Under the pieces are notes generated by a model, which was not told where the DNA came from, searched no databases, and saw only the letters and a list, made by a program, of their open reading frames with translations. Positions 46,783 to 56,423 of a stretch of DNA of 64,000 bases are shown here, piece by piece; the first letter of the stretch is position 1, and every line of letters starts with the position of its first letter. Source of the DNA: Bradysia coprophila (taxonomy: Eukaryota > Arthropoda > Insecta > Diptera > Sciaridae); assembly GCF_014529535.1 (NCBI RefSeq), contig NW_023503746.1, positions 1 through 64,000 of the forward strand, read 5' to 3'. The translations under genes and the position numbers were made by a program.

Positions 46783-47320
46783 TTAGGTCTGGACAACCAA
46801 ACTGCAGAAATAAGACGTAGGATTGGTCTTGCATGGGCAGCGTTCGGAAAACTCAGACTAATTTTCAAAATCAAAATGAATAATAGTCTGAAACGCAAGG
46901 TTTTCGACACTGTGCTCACTTATGGAATGGAAACGTTAACTTTAACGAAAGCATCCGAAGATAAATTGAGAGTGACACAAAGAGCCATGGAACGGAGTAT
47001 GCTTGGAATAACACTCAGAGACAGAATGACGAATCAATGGATTCGACAACAAACCAGGGTCGTTGATGTCATGGAAAGAATAGCATCTCTGAAATGAAGC
47101 TGGGCGGGGAATATTGCAAGAAGAACAGACGAACGTTGGACCAAAAAGATCATGAACTGGCGACCATATAAAAGACGAGCTATAGGTAGACCACCAGAGA
47201 GATGGACAAACGGAATTAAGAATATTGTAGGTACAAACTGGCAGCAAATGGCAATGGATCGTACGAAATGGAAAGAAGTTGGAGGGGGATAGAAACAAGC
47301 TGAAAAAGAAGAAGAAGAAA
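46783..47320 (+). mobile_element. 5'-truncated RTE-type LINE copy with TSD
   Basis: The last 538 bp of the same LINE family as 16259-19607, beginning at the GLDNQTAEIRRRIGLAWAAF segment and ending in a GAA tail. It is flanked by a perfect 10-bp duplication AATTGAGAAG (46773-46782 and 47321-47330). It carries a small deletion before LTYG and a TGA in place of the Trp codon of SLKWSWAGH at about 47095. It is a dead-on-arrival insertion. Confidence 0.92.
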
Positions 47321-47330
47321 AATTGAGAAG

Positions 47331-47678
47331 GACAGATCACAGTAGGCACAGTCCTAAGCGGTGGCTCTTATCACGAAAGCCGTCAAAACTAGCACTTGTC
47401 ATTTCAGTGGTCATGCTAGCAGCAGTGCTATAGTACAATCTGTTTGTAACATAACATTAGAAAAACCAAATGAATGTAGATATCTCTTGTTTGTACGAAT
47501 TTTTGAACTTGTAAATTTTCCTTTCATACAAATGTCTGCTGCTAGTAGTGGTCTGTACCATTTTATAAAAGAATTTAATGTGAATAAAGTTCGACGATTC
47601 TGACCTTGACTATAAATACAGTGTACCATGGAAACACTATTTAGTTAGTTTCCTGATATAGTCGAATTATCATCAAAC
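47331..47678. other. Spacer upstream of second lipocalin-like gene
   Basis: Contains short frames on both strands (47361-47629) that I do not support as genes. Confidence 0.4.
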
Positions 47679-48309
47679 ATGTTAAGCTTACTGCTGGTTT
47701 TCGCTGCGATTAGTGCAGTTCACCCACAGAACTGTAACCAGTTCGCATCCTATCAACACGATCCCGACATAATACAGGTAACAATTTATTTTCAATAAAA
47801 TTCGTCAACGTTACAGAACGAAAAATCATTTGGCCCCCTTTTAGCATCTCCACGATACTTACTACGAGTTAGCCTCTTCTTCAAGCACCATTTTCGACTG
47901 TGAGAGAATAACATGGTCAGGAAGTGGTAGTTCACTAGTCGGCATTGTTCAATCGCCGAACTGCTGCAGAAAGCTGTACGATCCAATCTTTTCTGATGAC
48001 GAAATTGAATTTAAAGTCGCTCCGTTGAATATGAATGCTGGATGTTTACTAAGTACCGACAATGTGAAAATGAAATTTATAAGCACAACAGGACTTGGTG
48101 CGGAACTTTGTTACATAAATACCGTATGTCGAGCGGACCGAGAAGGGTTTTTTCTATTTTGCCGTGAGTCAACCATGGAGACGTCGCTACTACAAGCTCT
48201 TATTAACCTCCTTTTTACTCTTATTGGAATTTTATTCGGCCGACCGGTATTCACTGATGTGAGTCAAGCAAATTGTACCATCCCAGCGAATAATTGCAAC
48301 CTTGGATAA
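47679..48309 (+). CDS. Secreted lipocalin-like protein, 2 exons
   Basis: CDS join(47679..47777, 47845..48309), 187 residues; the 67-bp GT-AG intron is in phase 0. Residues 1-15 are a signal peptide (LSLLLVFAAISAV). The mature part reads DTYYELASSSSTIFDCERIT, like the first lipocalin strand region. A CC pair (SPNCCRKLYD) and several spaced cysteines follow, reminiscent of the lipocalin at 23714. The late part, LCYINTVCRADREGFFLFCR, resembles the barrel-closing strands. A hydrophobic stretch, ALINLLFTLIGILFG, near the end corresponds to the position of the lipocalin C-terminal helix. It lacks a clean G-x-W motif, so assignment is by overall pattern only. It is probably an extracellular ligand-binding protein. 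Confidence 0.62.
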
Positions 48310-48361
48310 ATAAATGGACTTATTTCCATGTGCTCTAATCGACCGTAATTAGTATAAGAGA

Positions 48362-48651
48362 AACGCACTTCAAGCAAATAGAGTATATTTCACAAAAATA
48401 TTTTCACTATCTCACAACAGATGGTCCGACTTTCTCGTCCATTTTTTGCTTTCAACGAAGGAATGAGATGGCGTTTGTATCGTACTTTCGTGCCACCGCA
48501 CATCTGATTCGGTTATATATGGCATAACCTCCTCACTATATTTACCTTGCTATTTTGTATGAAATTGTTTCTTACAGTGTTTCATAATTGTATGACACAC
48601 TGTTAAGTTTCAATACCCTATTTAGAGTACCACTCATGCTTGAAGTGCGTT
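48362..48651. repeat. MITE with AACGCACTTCAAGCA ends, copy 1
   Basis: AACGCACTTCAAGCA (left) and its complement TGCTTGAAGTGCGTT (right) frame 290 bp. An internally deleted relative is at 52672-52733. Confidence 0.7.
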
Positions 48652-49262
48652 GATAAAATATTTAATTTTTTTATGACAAAGTTATTTCTATTATTCTGAA
48701 AAAAATACGTTTTTTATGCAATTTTACGGCAGTAATATCTTAGGTGAGCATCACTTTATTAAAAAATTAAAAAAAAATTTGTAGCAGAGGTAAAAATTTC
48801 AATAAATCTTGATATTTTGATGTGTTCAACTCGTCTAATAAGACGGTCTTTGATTACCATCCGAATCCATTATCCATCCATTATCATGCGTCGATATTCT
48901 TAGCACCATAGCAGCATGTATACAGGTTCAACGGTCAACTCCTAATGAAATTGTTCACAGGAGCCAGATTTAAACAGCCTCGATGAAGCGGGTGATGGTA
49001 GTAAGTCTCATTGAAACATACTTTCATTTTTTACCTGTCACCTTTAAAAAACGCACAGGGGTTGAGAGGATCTATATGTCATAAGTTGGAGAGAGTAATC
49101 TGAAAGAGAGCAACTCGAAGGATCTCGTCCACAACAGGCTTGACGAGCTTCTCGCCCCATCATAGTTCGTTTGGATCCGTTAAACCAATTCTGTGTACCA
49201 AATGTGATGGTTTTTCATAATTTGGGAAGTAGACAGTATATATGGCTCATAATTTGGGAAGT
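48652..49262. other. Gene-poor interval
   Basis: No gene is recognised. The last 60 bases contain partial duplicates (ATAATTTGGGAAGT) of the arm of the following inverted repeat. Confidence 0.4.
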
Positions 49263-49550
49263 CTCATGATTTGGGAAGTGGACAGTATATATGGCTGTAT
49301 TTCAATGTAGAAATCGTTATGAATGTCTGTAAATGATTGGTAGTGTGTTTGTGGACATGTAATTTGAAATAAAAAATTGGTGCCAGGACGGGAGACGAAC
49401 CCGCAATATTCACCTCTCCGGGGCGATGCTCTTACCACAGATACAGTTATATGGACACATTAAATGAGATCATTTACAGACATTCATAACGATTTCTACA
49501 TTGAAATACAGCCATATATACTGTCCACTTCGCACTTCCCAAATTATGAG
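49263..49550. repeat. Inverted repeat enclosing a tRNA-like module
   Basis: Left arm (49263-49338, CTCATGATTTGGGAAGTGGA) and right arm (about 49470-49550) are near-perfect reverse complements. The 130-base centre contains the tRNA-like sequence at 49378-49444. Confidence 0.8.
49378..49444 (-). ncRNA. tRNA-derived SINE-like module
   Basis: On the minus strand, TGTGGTAAGAGCATC resembles an RNA polymerase III A box (D-arm) and GCGGGTTCGTCTCCCGT forms a T-arm with a B box. It ends GGCACCA. The 5' acceptor strand does not pair with the 3' strand, so it is not a functional tRNA gene. It looks like the tRNA-related head of a SINE. Confidence 0.6.
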
Positions 49551-50745
49551 AGTAGTTAAGTCTCATTGAAACAGCCTCCATGAAGCGGATAACAGTGACA
49601 GTCAGTTTGTCCAAACAACAAGTGTGACAGTTATGAAATTTTTAGACCCGTACGAAGTACTGGGGTCTTATAGGTTTACGCATACGTTTTTAACACGTCG
49701 AATTGGACTCCCTGAGTAAGGGGAAACCTAATGTGGTTGTCTAGAGATGCCAAATCAGTGAAAAAAAAATGTCCGTCTGTCCGTCTGTTCGTTTGTCCGT
49801 CTGTCCGTCTGTCTGCACGATAACTTGAGTAAAACGCATCCGATTTTGAAAATTCTTTTTTTTCCCGTTTGGTTATGTCAAAAGACAGGCTAAGTTCGAA
49901 GATGAGTGATTTTGGATCGACCCCTCCCGAGCTGTGGTCCAATAAGTGCTTTACGGTTTTTCGAAGATATCTACAGACATTTAAGCACTGCACTTGTCAG
50001 TGATACGTCAAATAAAAGGTATTTACAATACCGATCGACAAAAAAAAAGTTTATGGAAATCGGATGACCGACTCGTGAGTTAGACCCCTTGGTGTGAAAC
50101 AGGCCCAGGGCGGCAAGCAGTTTTAGCTTGTAGGTCGGCCACATTTGAACATATTTCGTCTGTTTTAGCTTTATTAGATAGGCATTGACCGTACCAATCA
50201 GGGAAAAAAAAGTTTTTGAAATTATGTTCTCCTGAGCGTGAGCTAGGTCTCTTGTAGTGAGCTCTTATCTGGCTACTCGGCCGTACAGTGAACGTGGTGT
50301 ATCATGGCCCTACGTTAGTGAAGGGCCGTGACGCAAGTCCGTTCACACTGAAAAATTTGACAAAAAAAATTTTCCGCAGGACTGAGGAACATATATACAC
50401 GAACTTTTTGACTTTTCCCCCTTTGCTCCTACTACCCCCACAGTATTTTGTTCGTAATCTGGGCGTCCATACGAGTTCAACGAGCTATCACACGCCTCAT
50501 AAGGTTAAAATTTGGCCGAGATATTAAATTTCAAAACTTGGAAATTTGCAGAAATTTGTATGAAGAAATTCATTTTCATACATTTTGAAATTGATGAATT
50601 TTACCAACCTTTGTTACTTTGTCACTTTGTTACAACGAAACTTTTGAATTTACCGGTGAATTTGGCTGAAATTTTCAGGGTATGTTAAGGACGTAATTCT
50701 AAGAAACTAATTTGAAGGAATTTTCTTAAAAGCTTATAATTTCGG

Positions 50746-51350
50746 AGCTATGAGCGTTTTGAGCCATTGAGCTATATGACCCATAACTCAGAAAATATAA
50801 AAGATAGAAAGTTCGTTTAAAAGACAAATTTATAGAGTTTCAGATTTCATTCGACACGTGTTTCATGGTTTTCCTAAAAAGTCGTCTATTTGGGAGCTAT
50901 GAGCGTTTTAAGTGCGAGCTATGTCAGCCATAACTCGGAAAATACGGCAGATGGAAACCTCCTGTAAAAGACAAAGTTATAGAGTTTTAGATTCTAGTCG
51001 ATACGTGTTTCATGGTTTCACTAAAAAGTCGTCTATTTGGGAGCTATGAGCGTTTTAAGTGCGAGCTATGTCAGCCATAACTCGGAAAATACGTCAGATG
51101 GAAACCTCCCGTAAAAGACAAATTTATAGAGTTTCAGATTTCATTCGACACGTGTTTCATGGTTTTCCTAAAAAGTCGTCTATTTGGGAGCTATGAGCGT
51201 TTTAAGTGCGAGCTATGTCAGCCATAACTCGGAAAATAAGGCAGATAGAAACCTCGTGTAAAAGACAAAGTTATAGAGTTTTAGATTCTAGTCGATACGT
51301 GTTTCATTGTTTCCCTAAAAAGTCGCTTATTTGGGAGCTATGAGCGTTTT
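50746..51350. repeat. Tandem repeat, 148-bp unit
   Basis: GAGCTATGAGCGTTTT recurs at about 50746, 50892, 51040, 51188 and 51336, mostly at 148-base spacing. Each unit carries CCATAACTCGGAAAATA and AAAGTCGTCTATTTGGGAGC. This is a satellite-like array. Confidence 0.85.
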
Positions 51351-51516
51351 AAGCGTGTCAAATTTTCGATTTTCGTCAAATGAAAGCTGGAAGATTCAGA
51401 TCAAAGAGAAAGTTATACAGTTAAGTAAGAAGAATATTTTCGTTCAAACTGCACAATATGATTGTCTATTATCTGCGACCAATTTCTAAAAAATCACAAC
51501 TTACAAATCAGCTGAT

Positions 51517-52049
51517 ATCGCCCAAAACCACTTACAGTGGAGGTGTGACGCAAGTCCTGTTATCCACTTACAAAAGAACTGATATCGGTGTAGGTGACGC
51601 TTACAGATTCGACACGCAAAAAGGTATGCGTCACAAATGGCAGCTGATGAGGAAAGTACGCGAAAGGCTTATCAACAAAAATCATACCAGAAAAATTTTA
51701 GGAAGAAAATTATAATAAAAAAGTTTGCGTCACAAGGGGCAGATGATTCGGCTTTCTTCCGTTTGAATTCCATTTTTTAAAGGAATATATTTCACAATTT
51801 TAAAAATTTTCCTTCCTCAACATCTGCCCCTTGTGACGCAAACTTTTTTATTATAATTTTCTTCCTAAAATTTTTCTAGTAAGATTTTTGTTGATAAGCC
51901 TTTCGCGTACTTTCCTCATCAGCTGCCATTTGTGACCCATACCTTTTTGCGTGTCGAATCTGTAAGCGTCACCTACACCGATATCAGTTCTTTTGTAAGT
52001 GGATAACAGGACTTGCGTCACACCTCCACTGTAAGTGGTTTTGGGCGAT
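51517..52049. repeat. Long inverted repeat with a conserved ORF in both arms
   Basis: The left arm 51517-51745 and right arm 51821-52049 are about 97% reverse complements around a 75-base spacer. Each arm has the same open frame reading TTYSGGVTQVLLSTYKRTDI and ending KILGRKL at a stop, with only two amino-acid differences in about 64. No domain is recognised. Confidence 0.85.
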
Positions 52050-52671
52050 TTTGACAATATATCGAGTAAATTTTGACCGAATTTCATGATTTTTTTTTGT
52101 GTGAAAGGTATTAACGAATGTAAAGCGTCGGTACTATTTCCGGTCTCCTAACAAAATGGCTCCTGGCGGCCATATTGTATTTTATTAAAAGTGATATATC
52201 TTGGGAAAAATGGTACTTAGAGAGTTTCTGTTAACATGGAAATAATTTGTTATGTGTGTGGGGTTTCAGAGATTCCATACATGGACATCTATATATAACT
52301 ATATACAGCTATATTGAGCTATATACAGGTATATAGAGCTATATAATAGCATATTCATTTGTGAAATGTTTATTTATAGGAAAATATAGGTAAATATAGC
52401 GGTATATAGCTGTTTAAATAGGAATTTATGAAAGTTGACTTCGTACGGGGCTGTCTATATTGCCTCCGGCAATTTATTTGTTGATGATAACAAGGCAAAC
52501 AGTGGATAATGTAAGTGATTTTAAAGGGAGAATAGTTTTTCAGCAGAGAAGAAAATGAAGTAAGAGAAATGAAGAGTTTCACATTAAAAGCTTTTGATAC
52601 GAATAGGTGTTTCGTACGGGTCGGCGTTAGCTATGTTTTGATTTGATTTCGGTTATTATGCGTTTGATCAT

Positions 52672-52733
52672 CGCACTTCAAGCAAATCCAGTTTCCGCTC
52701 TCTATTTAGAGTACAACTAGTGCTTGAAGTGCG
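52672..52733. repeat. MITE relative of 48362, internally deleted
   Basis: CGCACTTCAAGCAAAT and CTTGAAGTGCG ends, with CTATTTAGAGTAC retained, match the family at 48362-48651. Only 62 bp remain. Confidence 0.65.
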
Positions 52734-52757
52734 TTGGTTTGATGTGTTTCATCAAGG

Positions 52758-53185
52758 CAAAGCACCAAGCAGGGTAATAGAAAAAAATAAAGTAGGTAAT
52801 TTTGGCAGTGTCAAATGTCATTTTTATTTTATAAGATTTTTACACTCTTAAAAATGCGGTAAGAGCCAAGATATATTCGAAAAATAGGCACGAACGTTCT
52901 TTCAATGAAAATATGATCACTGAAATGTACATTATTTTAACAAATAATCTAACATCACATTAGCAGTCTGCATACAAATAACTAAATTACGTAACTGAAA
53001 TTCTTTAATAAAAGTTAAATGAAAACCCTCCGCAGTAACAACTTTTTCGTTTTCAAATTTGCCTCCAATGCGGCATCTCACGGCGACTCCTGTCTAATAT
53101 AATGTGCCATTTACATTACAATACTCGTACTAAAAACTACTCTATTTGACACCAAAAAATCTCTATTACCCTGCTAGGTGCTTTG
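52758..53185. mobile_element. MITE with 23-bp TIR and perfect 7-bp TSD, copy 2
   Basis: The same family as 45456-45887, in the same orientation and 428 bp long, differing by small indels and substitutions. It is flanked by ATCAAGG at 52751-52757 and 53186-53192. Confidence 0.9.
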
Positions 53186-53312
53186 ATCAAGGTATAGATT
53201 GTTATATTACTCTACAAAGAAAATGAAATCAATCAATTTGCATCTATGAAATACGGAGAATCAAAAATATGTATGTAAAACACTTCCAATACTTTTCAAA
53301 TTCAGATAAACG

Positions 53313-53692
53313 AAATCCTAAATCGGACACCTCTGATACAGAGACTCTGAAGGTCTTCTGTATGAAAATGGAATGCGCTATGAACAAGTGGAATTTCTGG
53401 ACAGTACACTGATAGTTGAAGAAAACAATGAACCAACAGATGAGCCTTTAATTTGTCCACGGTTCAACATCGCGTTTGTTTTTGATTACAAGAAAGAAGA
53501 AGAATGAAGGTCATCCAATTCCATCCATGAGAGTTCTCCGTGACCGATTGCAAGAAATAAATTTCTGCCTTGGAGTTTTGGAGGACGTCTTCGTGCTTCT
53601 AAAGGAAAAAGTGAATTCCTTTACTTAATTTGAAAAGGAATGTCTTCTAGTGGTGGATGAGATTTCTATTATCGAAAGTAAACTCCTCAGGA
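53313..53692 (+). pseudogene. P-element transposase fragment, second relic
   Basis: MRVLRDRLQEINFCLGVLED at 53530, then VFVLLKEKVNSF, an in-frame TAA, and FEKECLLVVDEISIIESK. This matches the region of P-type transposases that leads into the first catalytic Asp (the D of VDEIS). Upstream, 53350-53510 encodes degenerate pieces such as RYEQVEFLDSTLIVEENNEP. The stop and frame breaks show it is dead. It corresponds to a more N-terminal part than most of the relic at 478-2698. Confidence 0.6.
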
Positions 53693-55788
53693 GTTCGTGT
53701 TTCGTTGTTTTTTGTATTTTGTCATATATTTTGTGTTTAGTTGGTACTCGTTTGTTTTTACTTGTTTCAGGAAGTGGTTAGACGTTAGACCTGTTATGTC
53801 TACTGATTATTAGTGTGTTTATCTGTGCAAATTAGTCACAAAATGGCTATTTGTACACCGCGAAAAAAGTATCTCCATAACAAGTTTGACTCTTTGCACA
53901 ATGCGCAAATAGTCGTTTCATAATAACTTCGCCTATTCGCACACGGTGCAAATCAAGGCCTAATATTTGAGAATTGCTTCTCAAAAGATTCCCTAAAATG
54001 ACGGAAAATTTTGTGAATCTTTGAGAATTTTAGGGAATCTTTGTGAATCTGTTCTCAATTTTAGGCCCTGGTGCAAATAGCCAAAATAATTATAAAGAGA
54101 CTATTTGCACAATGGGCAAACAGTCTCTACCTTTATTCTTTCACCTTATCGAGTCGATGGTCACTTTTATCAGAAACATGTTGAGCTAGTATCGCCTGCT
54201 GCATCATTAAAATTGAATATATTTTATGTTCGTAGACTACTCGATACTGCAGATACCAAAAAATTACAAAAAGGGAAGCAGGTAATGCATCTAATTTAAC
54301 AGTTAGAATTATCCTTACATTGAGATAAGCGTCAGTTGATAGGACATGTGCTAATGTAAACAACATAAGAAAATTATTCAGAGATCCGACTTGAAATATA
54401 AGGAGTTTCCAATGTAATTTTTGGATTATGGAAAAGTGAAATAAAATTATAATTTTCCGGTAGCAGAACACTTTTAATTTTTTTATTTTTACATTACTTC
54501 AATCATCATTTTTTCAATTAAAACATTTGCGTTCATTAAATCCTAAATATTTAAAAAAAAATCTGCTTGGTTCAGTGCTATGATAAAATACTTAAATTGA
54601 CAAATCAAGAAAAACTAAAAAGCAAAAATAAAAAATCTAGCTAAAATTATTTACACGATTTTTGGTTCCGTTGCCGTTTCATTTTGATCCTGCTTTGCCT
54701 GTAATGTAAAAAAAAACATTTTTTCAATTGAATAAAAGTAAGTAGACAAACAATATGAAGAATCATAAAAACAGAAACAAAAATTGACCTGAAAAAACTA
54801 AGCTTAGGGTAATTACTCTAAGAAACTAAGGTTGTACATCTGAATGACATAATAGTGGAATAGTAGATACTTTCGATATTTTTAACGTAGCAAATTGGCA
54901 AAAATACAAGAAAGTTGAACTTTTATGTGAGACAAAATATTACGTTGCTTGATCCTGTCTTCTTTTGCTATGCATAAAAAATGCATGTGAATCGACGACA
55001 TATTTTTGTGGTCGGCAATTTTTTCAATTTTTATCTATATTTTTGCATGACAAAATTAGGTTTTTTTTTCACCGATGTTATTATAAAGATAAACATATTT
55101 GTATAAAATGATAAACATTTGGTGTGATAAAAAAGTATTTCACCGAAGTTCGTTTTTAAATGCATTTGCGGTATTCGATATAGTTTCTTTTTTGCTGGGA
55201 TAGGGTTTTTGCTGCTGGGAGAGAAAACGTACTAAAACGTAAAAAGCTGTCAAAAGATGTGACAGAAGGATTAGCTAAATATATTGAAATCAAACATTTT
55301 AGAGATTTACTCACTGTACAGATGCGACTTTACTCGTTGAAGTAACGAATTATACATTGTATATTACACATAAAACATGGCAGCGCCGATGAAGCGCCGT
55401 TTTAAATTAAATTTTCTCGCTTCGCATTAAATTTTCCAAATCGATTGGTTCAAGTCAAGTCAAGTCAAATCGATTGGTTCTTTATCGCCGGGGCGGAATA
55501 AAAAATTCCAACGAGGAAGTTAGAAAAATGCTTTTTTGCACTGGGCACCGCAAACGTGAGCTTCGCCCATTTGTTACTGTACGATACATGAGAGCGTCTT
55601 ATACTATGGGTCACCTTTCGTACATCCATAGTGGTTGACCTTGTAAAGAATTTATTTAAAAGAAAAGAAAAAAACAGCCAAAATGGTCGGCATGAAGGCT
55701 CTTCATTGTAGATGTCGCGCGGGAGCGTAAACAAGTAACTAAATTATTATTTGTTTCGTAGTTGTATTGCTGGCACGTAGTATTAAAT
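53693..55788. other. Gene-poor interval with a possible terminal exon
   Basis: At 54653-54703 on the minus strand an acceptor (ACATTACAG) precedes AKQDQNETATEPKIV and a stop. It could be the last exon of the coiled-coil gene at 56424-60838, but the splice phase does not match the last exon seen there, so an exon would be missing. At 53840-54120 there are scattered GCAAATAG/CTATTTGC inverted motifs of a degenerate MITE. Nothing else is supported. Confidence 0.35.
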
Positions 55789-56064
55789 TGTGAAAAATTG
55801 TTGTATTGCTGAGGGTTTATGCCAATTCAAATGAAAAAAACTAGTTTTTCAAATAGCCAACGTTTCGGCTCAGCACTGAGCCATCTTCAGGGCCTTTATT
55901 CGAAAAAAAAAAAAAAGTTACATCAGTCGTTACATTCATAGCGTATTGTACTTGTATTTTACCAATAAACCTTTAGATCAATTCGCCAATAGGCGGAAAA
56001 TCGTCGGTACTTAATGAGCAACAGAATTGGCATAAACCCTCAGCAATAAAACAATTTTTCACAA
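55789..56064. mobile_element. Inverted-repeat element carrying a hammerhead motif
   Basis: TTGTGAAAAATTGTTGTATT at the left and its complement at the right (one mismatch over about 41 bases, continuing as GCTGAGGGTTTATGCCAATT) frame 276 bp. The interior contains the hammerhead motif at 55855-55894 and a poly-A run at about 55902-55915. Penelope-like retroelements are known to carry hammerhead motifs in their terminal repeats. This may be a small derivative of one, but no polymerase or GIY-YIG endonuclease is present. Confidence 0.65.
55855..55894 (-). ncRNA. Hammerhead ribozyme motif, type I-like with minimal stem III
   Basis: On the minus strand the core CTGAAGA (C3 to A9) is followed by stem II, GGCTCA-GTGC-TGAGCC with six pairs. 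Then come GAAAC and GTT, giving a two-pair stem III and a T at the cleavage site. Stem I pairs GGCC before the core with GGCT after the cleavage site (four pairs, one wobble). All invariant core bases of hammerheads are present. The very short stem III fits the forms described in Penelope-like elements. Confidence 0.68.
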
Positions 56065-56423
56065 CAAAATTATTCTTTTGAATTTGCTAAATCCGGGGAC
56101 AAATAGCGTAACAAGCCGTAAATGTATATTCCTTATCGGTCACTAGTGTTACTTTGTATAGGCGTTAATACACCACCCAGGCCGCCATGTATTTATGTTA
56201 AAAGTTCACTAGATTCAGATACTTCAAATGTTTAGTTTGAAGTGATTTTCAATAATATTCAGACTGAAAAAATCCAAAAAAAAAAATAATCAAACGAAAT
56301 CAGAATTGTTTTAAATGGACGAGGTCGTCTAATTGGTGCCCGAGAATTCTTTGACCTCGAAAGTTTAGTTCACTTGAGATTTGTTAACCCCGAAAATTAA
56401 ACTAACCATGCAAGTTGACTTAC

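Larger units (their letters stand above)
49645..52622. mobile_element. Repeat-rich composite element with GACCCGTACGAA ends
   Basis: GACCCGTACGAA at 49645-49656 is mirrored by TTCGTACGGGTC at 52611-52622; a closer alternative right end, CTTCGTACGGGG, is at 52439-52450. Inside are a CCGTCTGT microsatellite (about 49769-49815), 148-bp tandem repeats (50746-51350), a long inverted repeat (51517-52049) and a TATA-rich block (about 52283-52412). No transposase was recognised and no target duplication was confirmed, so the limits are tentative. Confidence 0.45.

Noticed and set aside
49378..49444. Functional tRNA gene
   Set aside because: D- and T-arm-like parts are present but the acceptor stem does not pair.
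54653..54703. Last exon of the coiled-coil gene
   Set aside because: Splice phase is incompatible with the donor at 56424 in every acceptor choice, so I did not join it.
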